From: Leclercia pneumoniae
GTDB lineage: Bacteria; Pseudomonadota; Gammaproteobacteria; Enterobacterales; Enterobacteriaceae
Assembly: GCF_017348915.1 (NCBI RefSeq)
Contig: NZ_CP071383.1
Coordinates: 2,356,001-2,420,000 of the forward strand
Length of the DNA: 64,000 bases
Direction of reading: 5' to 3'
Shown one piece after another: positions 17,818-27,404 of this stretch (the stretch's first letter is position 1; the number at the start of each line of letters is the position of its first letter). A program made the translations under genes and the position numbers. A model generated the notes under the pieces. That model did not search any database, had not been told where the DNA came from, and was given only the letters and a program-made list of their open reading frames with translations.

Positions 17818-19359
17818 TTACTCGTCACCTTTTTTCTGGCTCAGTCCATACTCGCGCAGCTTATTGGCGATTGCGGTATGCGACACGCCCAGACGCTTCG
17901 CCAGCTTACGGGTGCTGGGGTAATCGCGATAAAGCTGGGTGAGTACCGAGCGTTCAAAACGGCTGGTGATATCATCCAGCGAACCTTCCATCGCCTCTTC
18001 ACCCACTGACACCGTACCGGCGTCATAGTCCGGCAGCAGAATGTCCTGTGGGCGGAGCTCATAACCTTCCAGCTGACTGAGGGCCCGGTAGATCGCGTTT
18101 TTTAACTGCCGCACATTGCCCGGCCAGCCGTAGCGCGTCAGCACGTTACTCAGATCGGACGAAAATTTAGGACGCGGAATACCTTGCTCATCGGCAAAGC
18201 GAGCGACAAAGAGTTCCGTTAACGGCATGATGTCCTGCGGGCAATCACGCAGCGGTGGAATATTCAGGGTCAGCACGTTCAGACGATAGTAGAGATCTTC
18301 CCGGAACAGCCCTTTTTGTACCAGCTCCACCAGGTTTTTTTGGGTCGCGCAGATGACGCGCACATCCACGTGAACCTCGTGATCTTCCCCCACCCGGCGG
18401 AACGTACCGTCATTAAGGAAACGTAGCAGTTTGGCCTGCATGCGCGGCGACATTTCGCCAATCTCATCCAACAGGACCGAGCCGCCGTTGGCCTGCTCGA
18501 AGAACCCTTTTATCCCCTCCGGCGCGTGGCCGAACAGCTCACTCTCGACCGCATCTTCCGGAATCGAAGCGCAGTTAAGCGCAAGATAGGGTTTTGCCGC
18601 GCGCGGGCTGGCCAGGTGGACAGCATGCGCCAGCAGATCTTTACCGGTGCCGGTATCGCCGGTGATCAGCAGCGGCGCGGTGAGGTTTGCCAGCTTACGG
18701 GCCTGGTCAACGACGTGACGCATCTTCGCGCTGACAGCGATGATCTGATTGAACGCACTCATATCCTGGCTGCTGAGGTCCTGCAGCTGACGTCCCATTC
18801 GCACCGTAGAGCGCAGCATAATCACCGCCCCGGTTAGCACGCTGACGTCATTTTCACCCTTCAGGTAAAACGGCGTAATCTCCATCAGGAAGTTTTGCCC
18901 GTGGATCACCACGTGTTCGCTGTGGGTGGACTGCGGGTTGCTCTCCAGCCAGCGCTGGAAATTAAAACCGGGGATCAGCTGGGGTGCCGTATGGTTACGC
19001 AATTTGTCTGCGTCAAGACCGAAAAGCTGACAGCCTGCCTGGTTGGCACGCTCGATTTTGCTTTTCATATCAAGGGATAAAAACGGTTCCGGCATCGCCT
19101 GCAACAGGGCGTTCAGCGCCAGATGTTCGCGTTCGGAAGGCATCCACGGCACCGTGCGCACATCCGTAACGCCAGCGATACGGCGGATTTCAGCCATCAA
19201 ACTGCTGAATGTATCGAATTCGATTTCGGCGAAATTGAGGTAAATCTTCCCGATGGGATCGATCTCAATGCCGCGCAGATCAATGCTACGCAAAACAAGG
19301 AGATCAAGTAACTCGCGAGTCAGGCCGAGACGGTCCTTACAAAAAACTTCCAGACGCAT
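17818..19359 (-). CDS. tyrR: Transcriptional regulator TyrR
   Basis: Controls aromatic amino-acid biosynthesis and transport genes in response to Tyr, Phe and Trp; it binds TyrR boxes as dimer or hexamer. Order of parts: N-terminal ACT domain (MRLEVFCKDRLGLTRELLDL), PAS domain (about 80-190), a central AAA+ domain with Walker A GDTGTGKD near 235 and LLDEIGEMSP, and a C-terminal helix-turn-helix (RKLAKRLGVSHTAIANKLREYGL). The GAFTGA sigma-54 contact loop is absent, the known difference from other bacterial enhancer-binding proteins. 513 residues, as in E. coli. A TyrR box lies 69-86 bases upstream of its start. Confidence 0.97.
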   Translation of the reverse strand: MRLEVFCKDRLGLTRELLDLLVLRSIDLRGIEIDPIGKIYLNFAEIEFDTFSSLMAEIRRIAGVTDVRTVPWMPSEREHLALNALLQAMPEPFLSLDMKSKIERANQAGCQLFGLDADKLRNHTAPQLIPGFNFQRWLESNPQSTHSEHVVIHGQNFLMEITPFYLKGENDVSVLTGAVIMLRSTVRMGRQLQDLSSQDMSAFNQIIAVSAKMRHVVDQARKLANLTAPLLITGDTGTGKDLLAHAVHLASPRAAKPYLALNCASIPEDAVESELFGHAPEGIKGFFEQANGGSVLLDEIGEMSPRMQAKLLRFLNDGTFRRVGEDHEVHVDVRVICATQKNLVELVQKGLFREDLYYRLNVLTLNIPPLRDCPQDIMPLTELFVARFADEQGIPRPKFSSDLSNVLTRYGWPGNVRQLKNAIYRALSQLEGYELRPQDILLPDYDAGTVSVGEEAMEGSLDDITSRFERSVLTQLYRDYPSTRKLAKRLGVSHTAIANKLREYGLSQKKGDE

Positions 19360-19427
19360 GGGAAAATCACTCTATAAGCCAGTAACCTACAAATGATAAG
19401 CCAGATATCGCTATTCAGGAAGATGGC

Positions 19428-19445
19428 TGTCAACAAATATTGACA
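19428..19445 (-). promoter_or_regulatory. TyrR box upstream of tyrR (autoregulation)
   Basis: TGTCAA-CAAATA-TTGACA is an 18-bp palindrome that fits the TyrR box TGTAAA-N6-TTTACA, with the invariant outer G and C in place. It lies between ycjF and tyrR, 69 bases before the tyrR ATG; E. coli tyrR is autorepressed from such a box. The same sequence extends to a 9-bp stem (19425-19448) and could also form a hairpin after ycjF. Confidence 0.75.
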
Positions 19446-19462
19446 GCCTGCGGAAATAACAC

Positions 19463-20527
19463 TCAGTCCGCCTGGGACTGCGGCTTTTTATTCAACGTCT
19501 CTTTCAACTGGCCGATCAATTCGCGGCGGAAATCACCGAGCCGCGGTTTGTCCCCCTCGATCCACGGCAGCGGACGGCAGAGCTCCATGGCTTTGATCCC
19601 CAGACGTGCGGTCAGTAAACCAGCCCCGATACCCTGGGCGGCGCGGGTCGAGAGACGCGCGGCCAGATCCTGAGACATCCAGTCCATACCCACCTCACGT
19701 ACCAGTTCAGTGGCGCCGGCAAACGCGATGTTGAGCAGTACCAGGCGAAACAGTCGCAGCCGACTGTAGTACCCCAGCTCAATGCCGTAGAGGGTGGCGA
19801 TGCGGTTGATCAGCCGTAAATTACGCCAGGCAATAAAGGCCATATCCACCAGCGCCAGCGGACTGACGGCAATCATAAGCGTGGACTCAGCGGCCGAGCG
19901 GCTGATTTCACGTCGCGCCTGCGAGTCGAGTACCGGCTGTACCAGGTGTGCGTACAGTGAAACCACTTCCCGGTCATTCTGCGTTTCGTGAATCGCGGCG
20001 TACCAGCGCTGCAACGCTGGATGAGAGTGATCCATCCCCGCCTGTTGCGCTAATTTTTCACAGAATGCACGCCCTTTGCCCGTGGCATGGCTGTGTAGCA
20101 AATCGCGGGCTTCGTCGCGCTCGTGCGCACGCTGACGCAGGCGCCAGAGTCGACGCCATTCGGTGGCCAGCGATCCGACCCCTGCGCCAATAATCAGGGC
20201 GCCCGCCGCGCAACCTCCCAGTGCCACCCAGTCTTGCGTCTGCCAGGCGTGCATCGTCCACTGAACGCCCTGGCCCACCACGCTTATACCAAACAGCGCC
20301 AGCCCGGCGGTGACCATTTTGCGCCACAGGCTGCGTTTAGGCCGCAGGGCCTGCTCCACAACCGCTTCCGCCTGGCCCTCTTCTTCAGCGAGCAGCGTTT
20401 CTGTTAACGCCGGTGCGAAGTTGTCCGCCTGGGGGCCGTTAAAGGTCTGCGCAGAGCGAAACGCTTCGGTGCGGTCCGGCTCCAGCGGTCCGGAGAAATC
20501 AATACGGGGTTTGAGCGGTTCCGTCAT
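19463..20527 (-). CDS. ycjF: YcjF, DUF697 inner-membrane protein
   Basis: 354-residue protein of the UPF0283/DUF697 family; function unknown, but a member of the phage-shock regulon with YcjX. The N-terminal ~65 residues are hydrophilic and acidic. Two membrane segments lie at about residues 75-95 ([17 protein letters not shown]) and 100-122 ([21 protein letters not shown]), and a third hydrophobic stretch ([18 protein letters not shown]) lies near 255-275. The ATG at 20527 is inside the original reading frame end of ycjX (see the finding on the lost T), suggesting translational coupling. Last gene of the pspABCD-ycjXF run. Confidence 0.93.
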   Translation of the reverse strand: MTEPLKPRIDFSGPLEPDRTEAFRSAQTFNGPQADNFAPALTETLLAEEEGQAEAVVEQALRPKRSLWRKMVTAGLALFGISVVGQGVQWTMHAWQTQDWVALGGCAAGALIIGAGVGSLATEWRRLWRLRQRAHERDEARDLLHSHATGKGRAFCEKLAQQAGMDHSHPALQRWYAAIHETQNDREVVSLYAHLVQPVLDSQARREISRSAAESTLMIAVSPLALVDMAFIAWRNLRLINRIATLYGIELGYYSRLRLFRLVLLNIAFAGATELVREVGMDWMSQDLAARLSTRAAQGIGAGLLTARLGIKAMELCRPLPWIEGDKPRLGDFRRELIGQLKETLNKKPQSQAD

Positions 20528-20543
20528 CGCAATTTATCTCCAA

Positions 20544-21920
20544 TTAAAACTCCAGTGCAGCATCCAGGCGTATATGCGGTAGCGGTTGATCGACATTCAT
20601 CGTCTGAGGACGGAATGCTTCAAACTGAAAACCCTGATTTTGCCAGAACGCCTGGCCTGGCAAGCGAGCGGGCACCTCCCCGGGATAGACCGTAAGCGGT
20701 TCGCCATCGCTCAGACGATGCCCGCGCAGCGCCGGGATTTTCTCACCGTTTACGTCAATCAGCCCACTCTGCGTAGCCTGAACCGACGCCAGCCCCAGAC
20801 AATCCATGCTGATCCCCTCGAAGGCGGCGTTCTGCCAGGCATCCTGCACCAGCTGTTGCAGGAGTGAGACCATATTGGCGTGCTGATCTACCGTCACGTG
20901 ATCGGCTTTGGTGGCGGCAAACAGCAGTTTATCAATGACCGGGGAGAACAAGCGCCGAAACAGCGTTCGCTGGCCGTAGTGGAAACTTTGCATGAGCTGG
21001 GTGAGCGCCAGACGCATATCGTTGAAAGCTTGCGGGCCGCTGTTAAGGGGTTGCAGGCAATCAACCAACACGATCTGACGGTCGAAGCGCAAAAAGTGGT
21101 TGGTGTAAAAGCCCTTGACCACTTTGTCGCAATAATAGTTAAAACGCTCGCGCAGCATGCCGGCGTTGGTCTGTTTATCGGCCTGCGCCAGCTTAGATTC
21201 GCCGTAGGTCTCCACATCCGGCCAGGGGAAGAACTGCAGCGCGGGTGCACCCGCCATATCCCCGGGCAGCACGAAGCGGCCCGGCTGGATAAAGTGCAGC
21301 CCCTCTTTTTTGCACTGATGCAGATAGTCGGTCCAGGCTTCAGCGATAGCGGCCAGACGGTTTTCATCAGCCGGAGCCAGCGGATCCAGCCCTTCACAGA
21401 GGCTGCGCCATTTGGCTGACCACTCGGCCCTGTGACCCTGTAACAAACCGGTCATCTGCCGGGACCAGCTCAGGTAATCCTGCGTCAGCATGGGCAGGTC
21501 CAGCAGCCATTCGCCGGGGTAATCTACGATTTCAAGATAGAGCGTAGACGTCTCTTTGAAGTGGCGCAGTAGTGAGTCATTGGAGCGAAAACGAAGCGCC
21601 AGGCGGATTTCGCTAACCCCACGGGTCGGCGTCGGCCAGGTGGGAGGCGTACCGTACAGCTGCGCCAGCCCTTCATCATAGGTAAAACGGGGGATACCGA
21701 AATCGCGCTGGGGCACGCGTTTTACGCCTAACAGACGCTCTTCGCGCACGGCGCTCAGAAGCGGCAGACGCGCCCCCGCATGAAGATTGAGCAGTTGGTT
21801 GACCATCGCCGTGATAAAGGCGGTTTTGCCGCTGCGGCTCAGTCCAGTGACCGCCAGGCGCAAATGCCGGTCAACCCCGCGGTTGACCAACGAGTTGAGT
21901 TCATTTTTAAATCGCTTCAT
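20544..21920 (-). CDS. ycjX: YcjX, DUF463 P-loop protein with shortened C terminus
   Basis: Cytoplasmic P-loop GTPase-like protein of the phage-shock regulon, exact role unknown. Walker A is GLSRSGKT at residues 26-33; EIVDYPGEWLLD and ATKADHV are the other nucleotide-site motifs. The frame opens at 22019, but the ATG at 21920 has AGGA upstream and gives the usual start MKRFKNELNSLVNRGVDRHL. It ends LDAALEF at 458 residues, seven short of E. coli. In the next frame the DNA still encodes LIGDKLR and a TGA overlapping the ycjF ATG; one extra T in the TTTT run at about 20545-20548 would restore it. Either a real one-base deletion or a sequencing error. Confidence 0.93.
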   Translation of the reverse strand: MKRFKNELNSLVNRGVDRHLRLAVTGLSRSGKTAFITAMVNQLLNLHAGARLPLLSAVREERLLGVKRVPQRDFGIPRFTYDEGLAQLYGTPPTWPTPTRGVSEIRLALRFRSNDSLLRHFKETSTLYLEIVDYPGEWLLDLPMLTQDYLSWSRQMTGLLQGHRAEWSAKWRSLCEGLDPLAPADENRLAAIAEAWTDYLHQCKKEGLHFIQPGRFVLPGDMAGAPALQFFPWPDVETYGESKLAQADKQTNAGMLRERFNYYCDKVVKGFYTNHFLRFDRQIVLVDCLQPLNSGPQAFNDMRLALTQLMQSFHYGQRTLFRRLFSPVIDKLLFAATKADHVTVDQHANMVSLLQQLVQDAWQNAAFEGISMDCLGLASVQATQSGLIDVNGEKIPALRGHRLSDGEPLTVYPGEVPARLPGQAFWQNQGFQFEAFRPQTMNVDQPLPHIRLDAALEF

Positions 21921-21986
21921 CGCCATCCTGTATCGTCTGAAGGAATTATTGTTCTTAAATATATGACATGGGGTTAACAAGAAGGG

Positions 21987-22006
21987 AATAAAAGCCCCCG
22001 AAGGGC
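21987..22006 (-). terminator. Weak terminator between pspD and ycjX
   Basis: On the minus strand GCCC (22006-22003) and GGGC (21997-21994) enclose TTCGG and run into TTTTATT. A second perfect hairpin, GGCACATC/GATGTGCC, lies just upstream at 22010-22028. The short stem suggests partial read-through into ycjXF. Confidence 0.55.
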
Positions 22007-22029
22007 AATGGCACATCATCGATGTGCCG

Positions 22030-22248
22030 TTATTTCAGTTTGCCGGAAAGGCGAGTCGCCAGTTTTTTCAGTAAGGGTTCGAGGGCCACCGCCAGCAACA
22101 GTCGGACGGGTTTACGTGCGACCGACTTGATCGCCCAGCCCGCAACCCCTGCCGGGCCGTAGCGCAATGCGGTGAGTAGTACCAGCTTCCCTGCGATTTT
22201 GAGGCCTGGTTTAACACTCTGCCCGGCCTTGTGCCAGCGTTGATTCAT
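22030..22248 (-). CDS. pspD: Phage shock protein D
   Basis: 72-residue peripheral inner-membrane protein of the psp operon with no defined biochemical role. It has a basic N terminus and a hydrophobic central stretch ([21 protein letters not shown]), then an amphipathic helix ([18 protein letters not shown]). Close to E. coli PspD through the first 50 residues. It follows pspC by 14 bases. Confidence 0.93.
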   Translation of the reverse strand: MNQRWHKAGQSVKPGLKIAGKLVLLTALRYGPAGVAGWAIKSVARKPVRLLLAVALEPLLKKLATRLSGKLK

Positions 22249-22262
22249 CTCTGTTCTCTCAG

Positions 22263-22622
22263 TTATAGCTGACGAAAACGGCTTCGCAGCGTAAAGGTAT
22301 CGGAGGTGACATACCGTTCCATTTCGCGCAGGCGCTGTTCGCCTGACGCCAGTTCGGCATCCACCGCATCCAGTAATTCAGAACTTGTAGGGACGTTTTC
22401 CCCCTCCATCGCTCCCTCCGGCATCGGATCCAGCACGAAGGACAAAATGATATAGGCCACTAACGTAATAAAGGCCAGGCCAAAGAAGATGGAGAGCACA
22501 GTCACTACGCGCACCAGCTTAACCGGGACATCCAGGTAATGCGCAAGACCCGCACACACCCCACGAACCATCCCCTGCTGAGGAATACGCCACAATTTTT
22601 TATTCAGATTCAATCCGGCCAT
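22263..22622 (-). CDS. pspC: Phage shock protein C
   Basis: Inner-membrane sensor that, with PspB, draws PspA away from PspF under envelope stress. The PspC domain ([30 protein letters not shown]) is followed by a membrane segment ([23 protein letters not shown]) and a cytoplasmic C terminus with a leucine-zipper-like helix. The ATG at 22622 overlaps the pspB stop (TAATG) and gives 119 residues as in E. coli; an in-frame ATG five codons upstream lies within pspB and is less likely. Confidence 0.95.
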   Translation of the reverse strand: MAGLNLNKKLWRIPQQGMVRGVCAGLAHYLDVPVKLVRVVTVLSIFFGLAFITLVAYIILSFVLDPMPEGAMEGENVPTSSELLDAVDAELASGEQRLREMERYVTSDTFTLRSRFRQL

Positions 22623-22846
22623 TAACGATCCCTCCACTGTGGATGTTCCGCATCCAGGATGGCTTCCAGCGCCTGGATACGCTCACGCATTTTTTTCGCA
22701 TCGAGGGTTAGCTGACTCAGTCGCTGCTGCTCGCTTTGGGATAATTCGCTACGTGAAGAGCGGTTGCTGTAGTGAAGCCACAGCCAAATCGGCAAAACAA
22801 ACAGCACGAAAATGGTCAGTGGAATGGCAAGAAAAAGCGCGCTCAT
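22622..22846 (-). CDS. pspB: Phage shock protein B
   Basis: 74-residue inner-membrane partner of PspC. One N-terminal membrane segment (LFLAIPLTIFVLFVLPIWLWL) is followed by a charged coiled-coil helix (LSQLTLDAKKMRERIQALEAIL). Same length as E. coli PspB. The stop overlaps the pspC start by one base. Confidence 0.96.
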   Translation of the reverse strand: MSALFLAIPLTIFVLFVLPIWLWLHYSNRSSRSELSQSEQQRLSQLTLDAKKMRERIQALEAILDAEHPQWRDR

Positions 22847-22903
22847 GTCTACTCCTTGTCTTACGATGAGTGGCGGTGCCGCCTGTGGGCACCGCTAACG
22901 TTA

Positions 22904-23572
22904 TTATTGGTTATCGACTTTCATTTTGGCTTTCAGCGCAGCCAGTTGCTCACTGATTTCATCATCCGCTTTCAGTTCTGCAAACTCTTGATCCAGGGAC
23001 TTCTGTTTGCCAAAGCTGTGGCTTTCGGCCTCGGCTTCCATTTGATCAATGCGACGTTCGAAAGATTCAAAACGCGCCATCGCTTCATCCAGTTTTCCGC
23101 TGTCGAGTTGACGACGCACATCGCGGGAAGAGTTGGCCGCCTGATGACGCAGCGCCAGCGCCTGTTGACGGGCACGGGTTTCGCTCAGCTTGTTCTCCAG
23201 CTCAGCGATCTCTTTTTTCATGCGCACCAGGGTTTCATCAACCAGGGTCACTTCATGCTCAAGCGTCGCGACGATATCGGTCAGCTTCTGTTTTTCGATC
23301 AGTGCGGAGCGGGCCAGATCGTCTTTCTCTTTACGCAACGCCAGCTCGGCCTTCACTTGCCACTCGCTCTGCTGTGCGGTCGCTTGCTCAATGCGGCGAG
23401 TTAACTGTTTCTTTTCTGCCAGCGCACGCGCAGAGGTGGAGCGCACTTCTACCAGCGTGTCTTCCATCTCCTGAATCATCAGACGCACCAGCTTTTGCGG
23501 ATCTTCCGCTTTTTCGAGCAGTGAGTTGATGTTGGCGTTCACGATGTCGGCAAAACGAGAAAAAATACCCAT
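22904..23572 (-). CDS. pspA: Phage shock protein A
   Basis: Dual-role protein. It inhibits the activator PspF in unstressed cells and, when released, forms ESCRT-III-like assemblies on the inner membrane that preserve proton-motive force. 222 residues, almost entirely coiled coil, opening with the amphipathic helix [20 protein letters not shown] that binds membranes. The usual [19 protein letters not shown] segment follows. First gene of the operon behind a sigma-54 promoter; pspF is divergent. Confidence 0.97.
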   Translation of the reverse strand: MGIFSRFADIVNANINSLLEKAEDPQKLVRLMIQEMEDTLVEVRSTSARALAEKKQLTRRIEQATAQQSEWQVKAELALRKEKDDLARSALIEKQKLTDIVATLEHEVTLVDETLVRMKKEIAELENKLSETRARQQALALRHQAANSSRDVRRQLDSGKLDEAMARFESFERRIDQMEAEAESHSFGKQKSLDQEFAELKADDEISEQLAALKAKMKVDNQ

Positions 23573-23622
23573 AATTCAATCCTCACAATGTAGTAATCGG
23601 GCGATGCCCTGCTGAATGACTA

Positions 23623-23639
23623 ATACAAATAGCGTGCCA
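23623..23639 (-). promoter_or_regulatory. Sigma-54 promoter of the psp operon
   Basis: The minus strand reads TGGCACGCTATTTGTAT, an excellent match to TGGCAC-N5-TTGCAT with the -24 GG and a -12 element TTGTAT as in E. coli pspA. It lies about 50 bases before the pspA ATG. The ~100 bases beyond it, up to pspF, presumably hold the IHF site and PspF activating sequences; I did not pin these down. Confidence 0.92.
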
Positions 23640-23738
23640 TTTTTATATCTTATTGATTTTCAACATTGTGATTGCTTTTTGGTCAGTTACATCCTACTCT
23701 CGCTTAGTGAATCACACCACTAAATGGTTAATTTCATC

Positions 23739-24713
23739 ATGGCTGAATTTAAAGACACGCTGTTGGGAGAAGCCAACAGTTTTCTCGAGGTACTTGAGCA
23801 GGTCTCGCGGCTGGCCCCTCTCAATAAACCGGTACTGATTATTGGCGAACGCGGGACCGGTAAAGAGCTGATTGCCAACCGCCTGCACTACCTTTCCGGG
23901 CGCTGGGATGGCCCCTTTATCTCGCTGAACTGCGCCGCGTTGAATGAGAACTTACTTGATACAGAACTGTTTGGGCATGAGGCTGGCGCCTTTACCGGCG
24001 CGCAAAAACGTCACCCCGGTCGCTTTGAACGTGCCGATGGTGGCACCCTGTTTCTTGACGAGCTGGCCACTGCGCCGATGCTGGTGCAGGAGAAACTGTT
24101 GCGCGTGATTGAATATGGCGAGCTGGAGCGTGTGGGTGGTAGCCAGCCCTTGCAGGTAAACGTGCGACTGGTTTGCGCCACAAACGCCGACCTGCCGGAG
24201 ATGGTGGCACAAGAAAAATTCCGCGCCGACCTGCTGGACAGGCTGGCGTTTGATGTCGTGCTACTCCCGCCGCTGCGCGAACGACGCAGCGATATCATGC
24301 TGATGGCCGATCAGTTTGCCATCCAGATGTGTCGCGAGCTTGGCCTGCCCCTCTTTCCCGGCTTCAGCGAGCGCGCCCGCGAAACCCTGATGGGATACCG
24401 CTGGCCAGGCAACATTCGTGAGCTGAAAAACGTGGTGGAACGTTCGGTTTACCGCCACGGCACCAGCGAGACCGAACTGGACGATATCATTCTCGATCCC
24501 TTCTTACGTACGCAGCGGCACGAGAAGGAGCCCGTTCAGCCCAGCGATCACGCTCTGCCGCTTGATTTACGCCAGTTTCAGCTTGATCAGGAAAAGCAAC
24601 TGCTTGAGCAGAGCCTGAACGAGGCAAAATATAACCAGAAACGCGCCGCTGAACTGCTGGGCCTGACCTACCATCAATTAAGGGCATTGCTCAAAAAGCA
24701 TCAAATGCGCTGA
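23739..24713 (+). CDS. pspF: psp operon transcriptional activator PspF
   Basis: Sigma-54 enhancer-binding ATPase without a receiver domain; PspA keeps it inactive. Walker A GERGTGKE is at 36-43, the sigma-54 contact loop GAFTGA at 83-88, Walker B at GGTLFLDELAT, and a Fis-type helix-turn-helix at the C terminus (NQKRAAELLGLTYHQLRALLKKH). The frame begins at an ATG at 23724, but the ATG at 23739 gives 324 residues beginning MAEFKDTLLGEANSF, as in E. coli. Divergent from pspA, so its leader overlaps its own binding region (autoregulation in E. coli). Confidence 0.95.
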   Translation: MAEFKDTLLGEANSFLEVLEQVSRLAPLNKPVLIIGERGTGKELIANRLHYLSGRWDGPFISLNCAALNENLLDTELFGHEAGAFTGAQKRHPGRFERADGGTLFLDELATAPMLVQEKLLRVIEYGELERVGGSQPLQVNVRLVCATNADLPEMVAQEKFRADLLDRLAFDVVLLPPLRERRSDIMLMADQFAIQMCRELGLPLFPGFSERARETLMGYRWPGNIRELKNVVERSVYRHGTSETELDDIILDPFLRTQRHEKEPVQPSDHALPLDLRQFQLDQEKQLLEQSLNEAKYNQKRAAELLGLTYHQLRALLKKHQMR

Positions 24714-24801
24714 CATTATCAGCACTTACCCGCAGACATTTTTACCTGGCAGGCGTAAGTGCGATACACTTTGCAGATTGAATCTAAAAACCCTAAATAT
24801 T

Positions 24802-26442
24802 ATGCGTCTGGTTTTCTCGTCCCTGATTGCACTCGGCCTGTTCAGCAGCCAGGCATTCGCCGTCCCCTCCCCTGCGGATCGCACTGATATTCGCGAAAGC
24901 GGCTTTGTCTACTGCGTAAGTGGCCAGGTCAATACCTTCAATCCGCAGAAAGCGAGTAGCGGGCTGATCGTTGATACGCTCGCCGCTCAGCTCTACGATC
25001 GCCTGCTGGACGTCGATCCCTATACCTACCGGTTAGTGCCTGAACTGGCTGAAAGCTGGCAGGTGCTGGATAACGGCGCGACTTACCGTTTCCGTCTGCG
25101 CGACGACGTTGATTTCCAGACTACGCCGTGGTTTAAACCGACCCGCAAACTCAACGCGGACGACGTGGTCTTTACATTCCAGCGGATCTTTAATCGCCAG
25201 CATCCCTGGCACTATATTAACGGTGAGGCTTTCCCGTACTTCGACAGCCTGCAGTTCGCTGACACCGTTAAGGATGTGCGAAAAATCGATGCCCATACGG
25301 TAGAGTTTTCACTCTCCCGACCAGATGCCTCTTTCCTCTGGCATCTGGCGACGCACTACGCCTCGGTGATGTCTGCTGAATATGCCACCGTTCTGGCACA
25401 GCGCGATCAGCAGGAGTTGCTGGACCGCCAGCCCGTGGGAACCGGCCCCTTCCAGTTGGAGGAGTATCGCGCTGGCCAGTATATCCGCCTGCAGCGACAT
25501 GCCCACTTCTGGCGTGGGACACCACTGATGCCTCAGGTGGTAGTCGATTTGGGTTCCGGCGGTACGGGGCGACTTTCAAAATTGCTGACCGGTGAGTGTG
25601 ATGTTCTGGCCTGGCCGGCCGCCAGCCAGTTAACGATTCTGCGTGATGATCCGCGCCTGCGCCTGACTCTGCGCCCCGGCATGAACATTGCCTACCTGGC
25701 CTTCAATACCAACAAACCGCCGTTGAATAACCCGGCGGTGCGTCATGCCCTGGCGCTGGCTATCAATAATCAGCGTTTAATGCAGTCTATCTATTATGGT
25801 ACCGCTGAAACGGCGGCATCGATCTTACCGCGCGCCTCGTGGGCTTATGATAATGAGGCTAAAATTACGGAGTACAATCCGGCTAAATCGCGCGAGCAGT
25901 TAAAAGCGCTGGGTGCCGAGAATCTCACCCTGCAGCTGTGGGTCCCCACCAGCTCGCAGGCCTGGAACCCCAGCCCGCTGAAAACCGCCGAATTGTTGCA
26001 GGCGGATCTGGCGCAGGTGGGGGTGAAAGTGGTGATTGTGCCGGTCGAAGGGCGTTTCCAGGAGGCGCGCCTGATGGATATGAATCATGACCTCACGCTC
26101 ACGGGCTGGGCGACGGACAGTAATGATCCGGACAGCTTTTTCCGCCCGCTCATGAGCTGCGCGGCGATCGATTCGCAAACCAACTACGCGCACTGGTGTA
26201 ATCGGGAATTCGACGCTGTGCTGCAGAAAGCGTTGGCCACCCAGCAACTTGCGGCGCGCATTGATGCCTACGATGAAGCCCAGAGTATTCTGGCGAAAGA
26301 ACTGCCGGTGTTACCGCTGGCCTCTTCCCTGCGTCTGCAGGCTTACCGCTACGATATGAAAGGCCTGGTACTCAGTCCGTTTGGCAATGCGTCCTTTGCG
26401 GGCGTCTCTCGTGAGAAACCGGAAGAGGTGAAAAAACCGTGA
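24802..26442 (+). CDS. sapA: Periplasmic peptide-binding protein SapA
   Basis: Solute-binding component of the Sap ABC system, linked to antimicrobial-peptide resistance in several bacteria and to putrescine export for SapBCDF in E. coli. A signal peptide ends near SSQAFA-VPS, followed by a family-5 binding domain ([25 protein letters not shown]). The frame opens at a TTG at 24778; the ATG at 24802 fits the usual [20 protein letters not shown] start and gives 546 residues (547 in E. coli). It overlaps sapB by four bases. First gene of sapABCDF; puu genes and ymjA, which precede it in E. coli, are absent. Confidence 0.95.
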   Translation: MRLVFSSLIALGLFSSQAFAVPSPADRTDIRESGFVYCVSGQVNTFNPQKASSGLIVDTLAAQLYDRLLDVDPYTYRLVPELAESWQVLDNGATYRFRLRDDVDFQTTPWFKPTRKLNADDVVFTFQRIFNRQHPWHYINGEAFPYFDSLQFADTVKDVRKIDAHTVEFSLSRPDASFLWHLATHYASVMSAEYATVLAQRDQQELLDRQPVGTGPFQLEEYRAGQYIRLQRHAHFWRGTPLMPQVVVDLGSGGTGRLSKLLTGECDVLAWPAASQLTILRDDPRLRLTLRPGMNIAYLAFNTNKPPLNNPAVRHALALAINNQRLMQSIYYGTAETAASILPRASWAYDNEAKITEYNPAKSREQLKALGAENLTLQLWVPTSSQAWNPSPLKTAELLQADLAQVGVKVVIVPVEGRFQEARLMDMNHDLTLTGWATDSNDPDSFFRPLMSCAAIDSQTNYAHWCNREFDAVLQKALATQQLAARIDAYDEAQSILAKELPVLPLASSLRLQAYRYDMKGLVLSPFGNASFAGVSREKPEEVKKP

Positions 26443-27404
26443 TTATTTTTACCTTACGCCGGCTGGTATTGCTGCTTATTACCCTCTTCTTCCTGACCTT
26501 TATTGGCTTCAGCCTGAGCTATTTCACCCCTCATGCGCCGCTGCAGGGGGCATCGTTATGGAATGCCTGGGTATTCTGGTTTGACGGCTTATTGCACTGG
26601 GACTTTGGCGTCTCCAGCATTAATGGTCAGCCCATTTCCGAGCAGTTAAAAGAGGTCTTCCCGGCGACCATGGAGCTCTGTATCCTCGCTTTCGGTTTTG
26701 CGCTGATGGTTGGTATTCCCGTGGGGATGCTGGCCGGGATCACCCGCAATAAGTGGCAGGATAAGCTGATAAGCGCCTTCGCACTGCTGGGCTTCTCAGT
26801 GCCGGTCTTCTGGCTGGCTCTGTTGCTGACGCTGTTCTTCTCGCTGACTCTCGGCTGGCTGCCGGTATCAGGGCGCTTCGACCTGCTCTATAACGTGAAA
26901 ACCGTCACCGGTTTTGCCATCATCGACGCCTGGTTATCTGACTCCCCGTGGCGCCACGAGATGATCGTCAGCGCCGTGAGTCATATGGTTTTACCAGTGC
27001 TGACCCTTGCCGTGGCCCCCACCACGGAGGTGATTCGCCTGATGCGTATCAGTACCATTGATGTGTTTGATCAGAACTACGTCAAAGCCGCCGCGACGCG
27101 CGGACTATCGCGCCTGACGATTCTGCGCCGCCATGTGCTGCATAATGCGCTGCCGCCGGTAATACCGCGTCTGGGCTTACAGTTTTCGACCATGTTAACG
27201 CTGGCGATGATCACCGAAATGGTCTTTAGCTGGCCGGGTCTGGGTCGCTGGCTGATTAACGCTATCCGCCAGCAAGATTACGCCGCCATTTCTGCGGGCG
27301 TGATGGTAATAGGTGCACTGGTGATCATTGTGAACGTGATCTCCGATATTTTGGGCGCTATGGCTAACCCACTGAAACATAAGGAATGGTATGCCTTACG
27401 ATAG
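26439..27404 (+). CDS. sapB: Sap ABC transporter permease SapB
   Basis: 321-residue inner-membrane permease of the DppB/OppB class. The N-terminal membrane segment is followed by the usual set of five to six segments, and the EAA loop lies in [29 protein letters not shown] near residues 205-235. It starts at a GTG overlapping the sapA stop (GTGA) and ends inside sapC by 14 bases, so the genes are tightly coupled. Confidence 0.96.
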   Translation: MIIFTLRRLVLLLITLFFLTFIGFSLSYFTPHAPLQGASLWNAWVFWFDGLLHWDFGVSSINGQPISEQLKEVFPATMELCILAFGFALMVGIPVGMLAGITRNKWQDKLISAFALLGFSVPVFWLALLLTLFFSLTLGWLPVSGRFDLLYNVKTVTGFAIIDAWLSDSPWRHEMIVSAVSHMVLPVLTLAVAPTTEVIRLMRISTIDVFDQNYVKAAATRGLSRLTILRRHVLHNALPPVIPRLGLQFSTMLTLAMITEMVFSWPGLGRWLINAIRQQDYAAISAGVMVIGALVIIVNVISDILGAMANPLKHKEWYALR

